Shown here: one piece after another, positions 36,801-48,330 of the stretch
How positions within the stretch are numbered: position 1 is the stretch's first letter
Layout of the letters: every line of letters begins with the position of its first letter
From: Symsagittifera roscoffensis
Taxonomy: Eukaryota; Xenacoelomorpha; Acoela; Convolutidae
Assembly (NCBI RefSeq): GCF_963678635.1
Contig: NC_087068.1
Span: forward strand, 25,089,311 to 25,153,310
DNA: 64,000 bases
Direction of reading: 5' to 3'
The notes under the pieces: generated by a model
What the model was told of the DNA's origin: nothing
The model's input: the letters and a program-made list of their open reading frames with translations, nothing else
Database searches by the model: none
Position numbers and translations under genes: made by a program

Positions 36801-39800
36801 AAAAATGATCATCATTTATCTAATTTTTAGTTAATCCCGGAGAAAAAACATGCGTTTACTTTTCGGATGATTTCGACTTCTCTTTATCGGACTTAACTAT
36901 TCACGCAGCCGAACTATCAGATCTCGACATCGATTTCGGAAAAACCAACCGACTCATGAAACCTTCTTGCAAAAGTGACGGACTTGATTTCGGTCGAAAA
37001 TTTGGCGAGTCTCAAAATTTGATTAAGAATATCGTTTATTTTGGAGGCTCAGAAGATAGGTTACTGCATCTTGTGTGTTTGAAGTATTTTGTGTCTTCTA
37101 CGTTGTATGCATTTGACCCCGCGACTTCTAAAGAAATTACTTGTATGTCGATTGTTCGAAAATTGTCAACGAGGAGGTCACACCTTATTGAGAGAGCAAA
37201 GGTAAAGAGAACAATGTGACGAATTGTTACATTTACAAACAACTCAAATTGTTAACACTGTTTTTTTTTTTAGAAAAAGTTCTCAATTTTTGGAAGTCGT
37301 AACTTGAAATTCTTTCATGGTGTGATCAGTAACTTTTGCTTTTCATGCTAAGAAAAAGAGTCTAATTTAAACCAATTATTGTTTAGTTTATTCTTTTCAG
37401 TGTTTTGACGTGACAAGTGTCAAAAAAATTGCGACTTACAGGAAAAAAAATGAATTTTTCCATTCAAGTTTGAAATTTATGATTTAGTTTTTTGTCTTAG
37501 AAGATAAAATAGTCCAATTACTTTTCTCAAGTTCTTGAATCGGTTAAGGTAATAAGTTTTCTGATCATTAGTTAAGATCATTGGCATTCTGATTTGATCG
37601 ATCGCAGGAAGCAGACATAATTGGAATTCTGATTGGCACACTGTCGGTTAGAGGGTACAGAGAAGCCATCGACTTCAGTCGCAACCTAGTCAGACTGGCA
37701 GGCAAGAAGAGCTACACATTTGTGGTCGGAAAAATAAATGTGGCAAAACTCGCCAATTTTGCTGAGATTGATGTAAGTTGCGATTTTTTGACAAGAACTT
37801 CATTTGGATCTTTGTGTTAAAAGAAATGTAAAATGAAGCTTAAATAGACGTAAAATACCATGGTTAAATTTTGGAAGCGCTCATTTCAAAGCTTATCAAA
37901 ACACTTTGTTGTTTAATTCCAAAGGATATAATTGAAATTAAAATACGCATTTGCAACATAATCGAAAATCTGATTTAAAAAATAACTGGGATTAAATGGG
38001 ACTATCGAAGAAAGTGAGGAATATTTATGCTTGGTGTGTTTTTTTTGTTCAGTCAATTTTTGACTTGTTAATCAAGCATTTTTGACGGATTTTTTTTCTA
38101 TAGCACCTGAAAGATATTGTTATCTTGAGCTTCAATTTTAAAAAATATTTTCACTGTGATTGTTATTTGTAAAGTTGCGGGGGTTTGAAAATTGCTAATT
38201 TAGGATAATCAACGTGCGATATATTGCGTTCTTATGAAACGGGTAAGAGGCGAGTTAATGCGTTCCAAATTGAATTGAGGTCAGCAATGTAATGCAATTA
38301 AAATCAATACCAGACACTAAACACACCCTTTGTATTTTACATAGCGTGCGGGGGAATATATTTAAGAAAAAAGGATAGTTTTTTTCCTTTTCAATTAATT
38401 TTTCATCATTTCATGTTGGCCCTCAAGTGCGGTCGGAACAATCGCTGCTTCGACCTGGTATACGAGCAGTCTTATTTCTTATGAGAGTGTTGCTTGATAT
38501 AAAGGCGAAAATGAGTTTGAAATTGTTACAGAGAAAACCTTGAAAATATGTGATGCTGCGGAGGAAAGTATTAGAAGCAAAAAATTTTCACAAGAGTGGT
38601 TCATTAGCGTACGATGCCAGTCTTAGTTAAACAAGACTGCTCGTATATCAATTCGACTGAATGTTACGACTGCATTTCAAGGCCACTTTAGAAATTTAAA
38701 AAAAAACGAAATAATAAATATAACAAGACTGCTCGTATATCAGGACAAATCTGAATGTTCTGGCTGTCCCTTAATTCATATCGAATAATTTTAAGAAAAA
38801 TAAATATTGAAAATCTATAAATTTTGGACTATCAAAGATCAAGTGTAAAAATTTGAGTCGTACGAAATAGATACAACCGATTAGCTAGCCTCCATTCAAA
38901 TTTGGAACGATTTTGTGCGGGATATCTCGCCACGTATAAAAAATTAGCGTTACGCTCACAGCAATATGACACGCTCACAACATTATGACACGCTCACAGC
39001 AAAGCATAATTGGAGGTAAAATATCTTTTTTTTCCTATTAGAACTCAGGAAGTCGATATCTTCAATAAGCTATAATTTTGTTAAAAACTTTTATTTCGAC
39101 GCCGAAAATTGGCAGATAAAAAACCACCCCAAGCATAAATATTCCGTTTTCTTCGAAAGTCGGAACAAAAAGGCAAAATTTTATTTCGTTATTTTTTCTA
39201 CGCTTTATACACCCACAAATTTGTGTAACCTCCAAAGGTATGTATTTAGCGTCTTGCATCCTAATAATATGATGAAATGATTTGCTCAATTCAATTTGAG
39301 CGCATTAATCCGCCGCTTGCGCGTGTTAAAAGAATTGCAATCTATCGCTCGTTAATTATCCCAAATTGGCCTAATTAGCAATTTTTAAGCCCCATAATTT
39401 TACGAAAAATGATCACAGGTAGAATTTCTTTCCAATTGTGAGCTCAAGGCAACAATATCTTTTAGATAGTATAAAAAAATTGCGTCAAAAATGCTTAGTT
39501 GAAAGGTCGAAATTTCACTAAATAAAAAATCACCCAAGCATAAATATTTCGCACTTTCTTCGAAATTCGGAACCAAAATATTCCCATTTATTTTTTTTAT
39601 CAGATGTCAAGATTTTCGATAATGTTGCAAATGCCTATTTTTTTTTCAATTTTCTCCTTTGTAATTGAACCATATAGTGACTTGATTAGCTGTAAAATGA
39701 ACGTTTCCAAAATTTAACCAGTCTATAGTTGTTTAAATAATAGACAAAGCTTCATTTTACCATGAAGCTAGATTTTTTTTTGATACTTTTGGGCGTAAAT

Positions 39801-40235
39801 ATTGTCTCATAAAAGTTAAATTAGATGCAAGTGTTTCAGGCTTTTGTCCTGATATCTTGCGCCGAGACTAGTTTAAATGATCACAGCGAGTTCTTCAAAC
39901 CAGTGTTGTCAGTATGCGAACTTAATTACGCCTTGAACCCAAATGCGACCTGGGATGGATCATTTGACCTTGACTTTTCAAACGTCGTGAAGAAACATGC
40001 AAGTGAAGTTGAACAATTGCTGAAGGAAAACCAAAATTACGAAATCCATTCACAGGGCGATTCGAGTTCACAGGTAGCGTTAAGAGGAGAATTTTCCTTA
40101 GTTCCAAAAACTGCTGCGTCCTTTTTGCAAAATCGTTCATGGCAGGGACTCGAAATGAAACTCGAACAGAACGAAGTTTGTAAAATTGAGCCGGGTTTGA
40201 GTGGGATTCCTATGAAGTATGATAAAGAGTTCTAA
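33855..40235 (+). CDS. DPH2: DPH2, diphthamide biosynthesis subunit
   Basis: Exons supported by frame and splice consensus: 34154-34294, 36023-36248, 36831-37201, 37608-37772, 39840-40235 (phases 0,1,0,0). A tiny first exon, 33855-33869 (MQGAE), is the best start found but weak. Recognised motifs: [11 protein letters not shown] (family VALQFPDQLL), YSECCVDE with VVHFG-like DLIVHFG, YFGGSE, an [20 protein letters not shown] block, KLANFAEID followed by AFVLISC, and the C-terminal [15 protein letters not shown], all in the human DPH2 order. The frame gives about 438 residues (human 489). DPH2 pairs with DPH1 in the Fe-S radical enzyme that transfers the 3-amino-3-carboxypropyl group to the EF2 histidine. 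Start of the last exon is set at 39840 because it restores the EID-AFVLISC alignment. Confidence 0.9.
35604..35796 (+). other. Unassigned candidate exon inside DPH2 intron
   Basis: An open stretch with coding-like composition, preceded by TGTATTGCAG and followed by a GTAACT donor, encoding about 64 residues (including [15 protein letters not shown] and [17 protein letters not shown]). Its end is phase 0 and would join the 36,023 exon, but its start phase does not fit the phase-0 end of the 34,294 exon. Including it would also insert residues in the middle of a conserved DPH2 block. It may be an alternative first or cassette exon, a remnant, or chance. Not recognised. Confidence 0.3.
36651..36745 (+). 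repeat. 48-base tandem duplication in DPH2 intron
   Basis: Two adjacent near-identical units (TGTATTAGTAA-TGAGCAAAATT core) at 36,651-36,698 and 36,699-36,745. Recent local duplication shortly before the exon at 36,831. Confidence 0.75.
37773..39839 (+). other. DPH2 last intron containing a fold-back repeat
   Basis: 2.07 kb intron. The stretch of about 37,990-39,560 is a large imperfect inverted repeat (see separate entry). Three tandem copies of a roughly 20-base unit (CGCTCACARCAATATGACA) lie at about 38,950-39,003. Confidence 0.65.
37990..39560. repeat. Fold-back repeat family, two arms in inverted orientation
   Basis: The left arm (about 37,990-38,470) reads through ATTTATGCTTGG, GATAATCAACGTGCGATATAT, GTAAGAGGCG, and then GGTCGGAACAATCG and CGAGCAGTCTT. 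The right arm (about 38,620-39,560) carries the complementary landmarks in reverse: AAGACTGCTCGTATATC (twice), CCGCTTGCGCGTG, TCGCTCGTTAATTATC and CCAAGCATAAATATT. The same family is found at about 15,425-15,600 (+) and 63,638-64,000 (-). No ORF of note. Probably a non-autonomous DNA element or fold-back transposon. Confidence 0.6.
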
Positions 40236-43200
40236 TTTAAATTTTTTAATTTATTACTTTTTTATGTAGACATGGCTTAAGTTTTACGAGTACTCGTTTG
40301 AGTAACCGGTTGATATTGCTGCGCAACCATCTAAATTTACGGAAAGACATGCATTAATATCTGGAATACCAAATCTGGCATTGTTGTCAAATTTTGGATC
40401 AGGTTAATTTTAGGCAGAGTAAGATGGTTTTTTCTAGGCTCTCCTGGAGGCCTATTAAGACACCATTGTATCAAACATTTGTGAATCAAAGTTTGAAAGA
40501 CACTGCGTTTCATTTATTATGTTTCATTTGATTGTCTTCATCAGATAGCTTCAAATTTTCAATTTGAAGTTGAAAAATGTTTTACGTGAGTAGAACGCAC
40601 CAAGTATTTTTTTACACTTGCGATCAACTTAGTGTGTTATTACGAACGTTCTTTTTTCTAACCTAACTCGCAAATAAAAGTGTTCACTTATTTGGAAATT
40701 TCACTGTAGCATTGGAAGTTGCATTGCATCTGTTCTCTGCTTTATTTGTGACTGAGTTGTTAATAGTACCTATTAAGCTTCCGTGTGTGTAAAATCTTGC
40801 GTGTGCAGTTGGTTAGTGTGTGAGAATCGTATACTCTAGGTTGCAGGTTCGATATCAAAGGTAGACGAATTTTTGTTAATTCGAGGATAATTTCTTATTT
40901 TTATTATTGCACTTTATAGAGCTGCTTTTTGTCGTGTTCTCGCAAGTGTTTGCAAAGCGAAGCTTCGCCTCTGTGTAAAAACTACTTTAATACCAAATCT
41001 GGAATTGTTCTGATTGCCAAATTTGAGAATTAATTTTGTATTTGGGTGTTTTCCCCCAAAAATCAAGTAGGATAAAGAAGCATCGTAGCCAAGAGTGCCA
41101 GATTTACGGTATCATTTGATTCGAGCTGCAATTTCTAAAAAAAAATTTGTTTAAAATTTTCTCTGACTACATAAGAAAGATCTCAAAAGAACGATAAATT
41201 TCATTTTTTTTTTATTGTTAAGCATTGATGTGCCGAGATCTGGTGATTCGGCCCAGTTTGTCATCCGGAATAACTTGCCGGATTTTTCCGGAGCTGAAAA
41301 ACAAAACAGCTAACAGAATATATCTTTTGCGATCCCTTTAATTTCGGTAAAACTATGTCAGCAATGATGTTCAGACATTTTTTCCTGAGAAAAATAATCG
41401 CTCCAAGCTTTAACATTCCTTTGCTTTGCGAGACAACAGATCTGAAGTCCGGCAGTTTGAACATCCGGAATCCTGCATGGGCTCCGGCTGGCTAAATAAT
41501 CATCGAAAATTGGTCAGTATGCATCATTTTGATGGCAAGCATGATTTTATTTGTTATCAGGTGTCGTTTGTAAATCTGTTTATGCTAAAAATATGGCTTT
41601 AGAGAGGTGTTTTAATTCTTTGGTCGGTGGCCAACTTTTTGTCGCTTTTTATTCGTTGTGTAAGACGAGGTACTGTGGCGTGTCCATTTTTACGATGTGG
41701 TCAGAAAATGCCCTTATGATAAAGTGCAAAGCTGTTTTCAAGTTTTACTGTGATGAATTATTAGATATAGAAGCCGTAGACCATCGTAGTTTTACATAGT
41801 CAGGCCATTCGATACCACAAGAAAATAATCAACGCTGTCAAAGTTTTTATGTGATACTGCAACTTGGTGAGTTCTCTGCGTTCTTACGATACCTCCCATC
41901 ACAATGCTTTCGTTTGGTTAAACGATAGAGATTTTTCGTTTTATATCGTGTCAATTATAAATTAGATGATCAAATTGCACAAGTTAAGTAACAGTGACTT
42001 TATAAATTCCATTACACCAGATAGTAATGAAAGTAGCCATTATTTTTCTGTCGTGGTTCTGTCGACGACGTTTTGCGTTTTTTCACGTTTAGTTCTATCA
42101 CATGATGATTACGCTGACTTTCTTGCGAATTCGAAAGAGAAAGTATTTGAAAAATTAAACTTTCTAGTATGTTATTAATTTGATTGCGGGTAAATTGTTC
42201 ATGTCACCAAACGTTTTGCTAGAAATGGAAATAGCAAACGTGAATTTCAGCGTTTCAATGAACAATTAAAATATCGTTTCAGACAGTCATTTCAAAGTCG
42301 ATTGTGATTCGCGTCCCAAGATCTGTTTTTCGGTATTTAACAAAATTTGCGGAAACCGGAACAGTTTTTGGAATCCAAAAACAAACTATAATATATGTGC
42401 ATAGTGAAATTAAGCTGCCACGGAATCCGCAACTATCAGTGGAATGCGCAAATTGTTAGCAGAATCCGCAAAATCTAAGACGAATCCACTCATATTTGTG
42501 GAGTCCGCCTACGTTTGCGGAATTCAGAACAACTAGCTATAATCGATCGTTGCGAATTCTGCGACAAAACTAATGTGCAGAAAATTTAAGCTACACTTAT
42601 TTGAGCGCGGAATACACGGAATATTTGTAAGTAGATTCCACTTCCATTTTGGAACAAGTTTGAAGAGTCGTCTGTGGATTCAAGGGCCTACAGACACCAA
42701 AATGTACTCCTATTCAGTGCACAGTTTCGAGTCGTAATATTTTCTTAAGAGGGGATGAAATTTCTAATTCAAAATTTTGAGGGTATGATTTTTTTAGTTA
42801 TGGGGCTGTAAGTTTTTGACAAGATCTGAGGAAGCTGTTAGATCTTAGCTCTTACAATGTGGAAAAGGTCGTGGCGATTTTGTTTAGTTTTGTAAATCTT
42901 ATGACTGGGATGATTTAGTCTGCAAATGTTAATAATTTTTACCGTGAAATTTGGTCAGTGTTGAGATTGGTCTTAAATCGATCAGTTTTTGGTTTTCCGA
43001 GCTCTCTAAATTGATTTTCCAAGCTGACCTTCAGAACAATAAAGACCCTTTTTAAATCAAAGTTTCTGCGCCCAGGGGAATTTAAAAGAAAACAGTCCTT
43101 TTAACAGCGTTATCACTCCCCCTAAATCCGCTTTAAATGATTTTGATAGATGTCTTAAAATATTTTCAACCAAGTTTTAGTTATTATCGACAATGCACTA

Positions 43201-43300
43201 TCTAATAAAATGCTGACTATAGCTTATCGCCCTTGCGATAAGCAAGGATATTGCAATAAGGTACTTGATTCTTTTGAGCTTTTTGTTTAAACTGTTCACA
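40236..43300. other. Gene-poor stretch after DPH2
   Basis: 3.1 kb of AT-rich sequence. At about 40,795-40,865 there is a tRNA-like patch with an A-box-like CAGTTGGTTAGTGTG and a B-box-like GCAGGTTCGATATC. At about 40,920-40,985 lies a copy of the repeat tail ending GCGAAGCTTCGCCTCTGTG. Frames at 41,551-41,799 and 41,966-42,178 have no recognisable content and are not called. Confidence 0.5.
40795..40985 (+). repeat. tRNA-derived SINE-like fragment
   Basis: A-box-like and B-box-like sequences spaced as in a tRNA gene, followed about 100 bases later by a conserved tail (AGCTGCTTTTTGTCGTG ... GCGAAGCTTCGCCTCTGTG) that is shared with copies near 44,890-44,945 and 48,265-48,325. The tRNA-like part does not fold into an intact cloverleaf by eye, so it is a repeat, not a tRNA gene. 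Confidence 0.5.
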
Positions 43301-43309
43301 GGACTCATT

Positions 43310-44945
43310 ACACAAGCTAAAGCGAAGTGTAACATTACGCAGACTTTTTAAAATCCTAAATCGCAAATAAAAGTTCTTATTTGGTGGCAGTTTTGATATT
43401 ATTCAGTTAAATCAAATTTAAGCTTATTTAAGCATAAATAACTTAATGGCATACGTTGCTGCTTTATGTTAAGCTAGTGCTGGCTCCTGTTAGAGAAAAA
43501 ACTTGTATAATGAACATGTAAGGAATTTTTTTTCTTGCGACGTGCAAAAACTACTGTACCTATTTCAAGAAGAAATGGGTCCAATGGAAAAACCGAATGC
43601 TCTGTGTGCCTGCCTGCATATTTTGCTTGTCTATTTTCATTCTCCCTCACTTTCTACGGCCTTCAAGAGATTTTTGGGCTATTTGTTTTAGTTTTTTTTT
43701 TTCGTTTTCTCACTTAATAATTGCACATGTTTGAGATCAACGTTTTGATCAAAAGTACAAATTAAGGGGATCTCTTCTTTTCAAGCGGCTGTTCCCTTAA
43801 TTCGATAGAAAAAAAATATAGCCGCCAACAAGTCCATTTTTTGACATTTTGTTTAATTTCGAATTTTTCTCAAAAACTACCCTGCCTAATTAGGGATTAA
43901 CGATCTAACCAAATGAAAAAATCAATTATGCCAAACGTCCTTGCTCGAGTGGCTTTGTCCTGGGCTTTGAAAACTTGTGCCTTTGGGCAATGTCCATCAT
44001 TTCAAACTTTGCCCGTTTTTTTGGAAAATATATTTTTTTCATCAATTAACTGGCCGGTGAGGTTGATAGATCATTTAAACTAACAAGATGCTTAGATTTT
44101 CTCGTGTAATCTGTTTTATCCTGCTTTTTGTTCGAAAAACTGGTGTGGACAGCGGAAAAAAATCTTTTTTGAATTTTAATCATTTTTTTAAAACAATTTC
44201 GTCAGAATTCTCAACAACTACTTGCTAAATCTAATATTGAGAGATCAATCTAAAAATCAAGGTGTGAAAATCTTCAATATAAAAGTCAAGGCATGGCAAG
44301 CAGAGGTTTTTCCCATGGTTTAGTATAGAAAAGTTTATGGATTTGGGAAAAATCAAGTTTTTCAAATTTTGATCGATTTTTGAAAGCGATTCATTTTTTT
44401 CGAAAACTACTCTGCTAAATCTGAGATGTAGACTTCAATTGAAAGAGCTCACTGTAGTTTTTTTCTGAATAACCGGTTAATCCCCTACCTAAGCAGAGAA
44501 ACACTGGGGTTTAGATTAACGTCCTTTTGAAATTTTGAAATTACGCATTTCCGTATCAGTACAATATATGATAAAATTTTTAGAGCAGGTAGATCCAGCC
44601 TTAGAGCAAGCAATCGTGGGGCCAATGCGCCGACATGAGACCCCTATCAACAGGTCGGATATTTAAATCCGGAATATTTAATTAATTTTTATTTTTTTTG
44701 GCTGAGTTTTTGCTGCATAACATTGGCGATTTGATAGAAACTGTAGCTGCTTTATTGGTGGCTAGTATTAGAACAGTTACAAAAGGTCGTGGAGCAAATG
44801 TGAGAACGTGTTACTTCGAAACTCAACAAAACAATTTCAAAGTGTATTTTTAATCATATCCGTATTTCGTTTTGTTTTGCCTGTTTAGAGCTCTTGTTTG
44901 CATTTTCCTCGCTTGTTTGAGAAGCGCAGTTCACCTCTGTGTTGC
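43310..44945 (+). repeat. Dispersed ~1.6 kb repeat, copy A
   Basis: Begins near ACACAAGCTAAAGCGAAGTG and ends near AGAAGCGCAGTTCACCTCTG. It shares a series of ordered landmarks with copy B at 46,690-48,330: CGCAAATAAAAGT, TGCCTGCATA-TT-GCT, TTCTACGGCCTTC / TTCTATGGCCTTC, CCCATTTTTTGACATTTTG, AAATTACGC-TTTCCGTAT and GTCGGATATT-AAATC. A tRNA-like patch (about 44,600-44,680) sits near the 3' end. It has no long ORF, so the element is non-autonomous or dead. Confidence 0.6.
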
Positions 44946-45832
44946 TTCTTCTGACAAGTTCAATTCATTGAAAATTCAAAGAAATAAACCATAATTTAAG
45001 TAGTAATTAGCTAAAGCCCGTTTCCCGTTCTAATTCCTTTTTCGAAAAATTTATCAGTTTTCCGGGTTCGTGGTTTTCGTCCTAGATTCTGTCGGTTCTT
45101 TTTCCGTCTTTCTAAACACCATTTTTTCATCTGCTATAGATTTCATTGGCTTACTTTCGAGAACATGTTTTTTCCAATTTGAACAGTTTTTTTACTACAA
45201 TGTTCAGTAATTTGCATACTTTATTATGCATTCTACGTAATTTGTAGTTTATTATGCATACTTCTGAGGGCAAATATATTCGCATGCTATTGTGTGTTTC
45301 AGATTGGATGGGCCGTAAATGTTTCTATAACTTAATGAAAGATTTTCATTTTTAAGGCTGCTTATGAAGTTTTTATAGCTGTATCTTTTTCAACCTTTCA
45401 AGTTATATTTTCAAGTAATTTTTCATAATTTTTTTTGCATTGCAAGTGTTGCGAAGCTCTGTTTTGCCTCTTTGGAAAGGTTTAAGTTAAGTAAAGCTTT
45501 TGCCTAATTAATAAAAAACGCGTTGTTTTTTTTAACCACATAATTGAAGGTAATTTACTTTGTTTTGAAAATAAATTGATCTACTTTTTGTATAAAATAT
45601 AACCGAAACATGCTTTTATTTTAATTGATAAAAAAACTTAATAAAAAAATAATAAAGAATACTAATTTGAGTGAAAAGTATAAATCAGCTATTGTTAAAG
45701 TTTTTCGGGTTTTTCGGTCGATTTTGCTTCGAAATGTTTTTGCGCTCCAGCTTCAGTTGATTAAGTTTTTTTTAGTCGAACCCCTGACGAACAAAAAAAG
45801 TGGCTGACCAAAAAAATGAGTCTGGTGACTAG

Positions 45833-46087
45833 GATAATAAATGGTTTCGCTCGGATGTTTTGACTCACGCATTTTTTGGTCGCCACGGTGAGTTCAACCA
45901 GTTTGAAACTATCGCTGTATCCCAGAATCTTGTAGGACAATTTGAAAAACTCTGCTGCAAACAAATTCCTACTACGATTGACACTATGATTAGAATTGAG
46001 GAGCGAGTTCAAAACCTGCTGAACCTTTTTGCGCAATTACAAATTTGTTTCCCCCTCCATATTCGGAACAAAAAGAGTGTTGAATAA
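45833..46087 (+). CDS. Unrecognised ORF between repeat copies
   Basis: An open frame of about 84 codons beginning right after an acceptor-like GTGACTAG, with start ATG absent and the internal ORF from 45,860. Visible residues include FFGRHGEFNQFET and IPTTIDTMIRIEERVQ; predominantly helical, no cysteine motif, no TM. A second frame, overlapping at 46,029-46,235 (+1 register), continues with coding-like content (HYYESLKVRKHVYKMISI). Together they could be a frameshifted remnant or a two-exon piece. No family is recognised and no donor site convinces. Low confidence. Confidence 0.25.
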   Translation, partial: DNKWFRSDVLTHAFFGRHGEFNQFETIAVSQNLVGQFEKLCCKQIPTTIDTMIRIEERVQNLLNLFAQLQICFPLHIRNKKSVE

Positions 46088-46689
46088 TATCTACCATTTC
46101 TGGAGGTTGATTAGAATTGAAGCTCACTACTACGAATCATTAAAGGTTCGCAAACATGTCTATAAAATGATTTCTATCTTTAAACAACTGCAACTAGAAC
46201 AGGTGATGTCTCTGAAACGTTGCCAAGCCTTTTGATAACAAGAAACATAAAAAGCTAAGTGTTAAAATAATTATAAAATACGTGTAATTAATTATATTCA
46301 TGCCAATTGCTATTTTGTTTCTGCTTGCTTTTGAATCCTCTAATACAAAATCTTCAGATTTTGACCATGGTCAATAATGACAAATTTTGCTGTTGCCTTC
46401 AAAAAGAATGCTAGCGCAACTCGTTTGAATCTTTTCGTTCTCTTGAGAATTCAAGTCGTTAAATCAATTTCATCGCGTCGTTCTTTCAAAAATACGATTT
46501 TTAAAAAAGAAACAAAATAATCAGAAAATGGGCCGACGGAGACGAGAAACAAATCATAAGAAACTCTAAAAACAGATCATGAAAAAGTTGCTTGAAAAAA
46601 AGTCTTTTTTTTACAACTATTTCAAAAATATATTAAATGTTTATCTCTTGGGGCGGCTCTGTGTTGATTATAACAGTGTATCTGATACT

Positions 46690-48330
46690 TCCATGACATC
46701 TTATACACAGAGACTGGTTCATTGCACATGAGAAGCGTAGCGTATTGTTACAAAGAATTTTTTTTAAACCTGAATCGCAAATAAAAGTGTTTATTTGATG
46801 ACACTTTTGGTATATTGCAATTTGATCATTTTAAGCCTTATGAAGCATAGACTTTTTTATAGCATATGTTGTTGATTTATCTTTGGAAATTGATCATTTT
46901 TTTTTTTGAAAAAACGGGTATTATGAAAAAGCATAGGATTTGTTGTTTTTTTTTGCGACGCTTTGGAAAATTCTGGCACGTTTCGCAAAAAATTCAAATT
47001 TTCTCAAAAACTGCGGCACCGTTTTTTCAACAAATGATATCAATGCACAAACTGGATGTTTTCTATGTGCCTGCATACTTCGCTAGTCTTGTTTCATTTT
47101 ACCACACGTTCTATGGCCTTCGAAAGTTTCAGTAGGGGGATTTTTGACCTATTTGTTTTGAATTTTTTGGCTTTCTCAAACGTTAAATGCAAAAACCTGA
47201 GATGAAGTTTTCAATCAGCAGAGCAATTCTTGAAAATCTCCCCTTGTCAAGCGATTATTCCTTGAATTTGGTATTAAAAAAATCATATTCTCTAATAAGC
47301 CCATTTTTTGACATTTTGGTTGATGTTCAGAACTTTTTTCAAAAACTACCCGGTCCGGTCCAGTCGGAGATTAAGGGCTTATCGGAAAAAGAAAAAAATA
47401 ATTACGTGAATTTTTCCTGCGCTAGCGGCTATACCCTGCGTTTTGAATTGTCCAATTCTTGAAATTCTAACCAATTCTTGAAATTCCAAAAATGTCCAAT
47501 TCTTGAAATTCTAACCGTTTTTTGGACACTTTTTTTTTCTTCAAAAACTAATCTGCTCTTTCTGAATTTGATAATTCATTCAAACTAACATGGTACTTAG
47601 ATTTTCCCTGCGTTATCTGTTTCTCTCGTTTTTTTATACAAAAGCCGATTTGGACATTAAGAACATCCATTTTTTGAAACTCTTAACGTTTTTTCTTTTA
47701 GAAATTTCATAATTTTTCTTGAAAATTACTAGTAAAATCACATATTATGAATTTAATTTAAATATCAGGGAGTTAAGATTTTCTTCGCATAAGAGGCAGT
47801 TCCCGTACGTTAAAGAGAAAAGTTTATGAAATGAGACAAAATCAAGTTTTTGATGTTTGATAGTTTGGATTCTTTTCCACTTCTTTTGAAAAATACCCAG
47901 CCAAATCTGAAAAATATTCAGTTCAAAAAGGGAGTAGTAGTGTTCTCTTAAACAAGCAGCTAATATTTTACTTAAGTAGAGAAATTACTAGGGTCTTGCG
48001 TGAAGTCTATTTTGTGAACTTTTGAAAATTACGCTTTTCCGTATTGGTACAATATTTGATTAAAGTATTAAAACAGGTTTATCCAGCATTAGCTGGGCAA
48101 CTATTTTACTTCCAAGTGAACATGCCGAGATGCGAGGACATGAGTGACGCTCCTTATCATAAAGTCGGATATTCAAATCTGGAATTTTGACATGAATTTT
48201 TACATAAATCACTTGTTTTTAATTTATTCCTCTTTTTTTTGTTTGTCACTTTTTTTTGCCTGTTCAGAGCTCTTTCATTGCATGTTTCTTGCTTGTGTTT
48301 GCCAAGCGCAGCTTCGCCTCTGAGTGAAAT
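46690..48330 (+). repeat. Dispersed ~1.6 kb repeat, copy B
   Basis: Direct-orientation counterpart of the copy at 43,310-44,945, offset about 3.38 kb. It starts near ACACAGAGACTGGTTCATTG and ends near GCGCAGCTTCGCCTCTGAG. Near its 3' end (about 48,085-48,185) is a tRNA-like patch with GATATTCAAATCTGG as a B-box-like sequence. The frames at 46,866-47,462 lie within the repeat and have no recognised domain. A tandem repeat of CAATTCTTGAAATTC occurs at about 47,450-47,510. Confidence 0.6.

Noticed and set aside
41551-41799. 82-residue + strand ORF
   Set aside because: No family features and no flanking splice logic; isolated in repeat-rich DNA.
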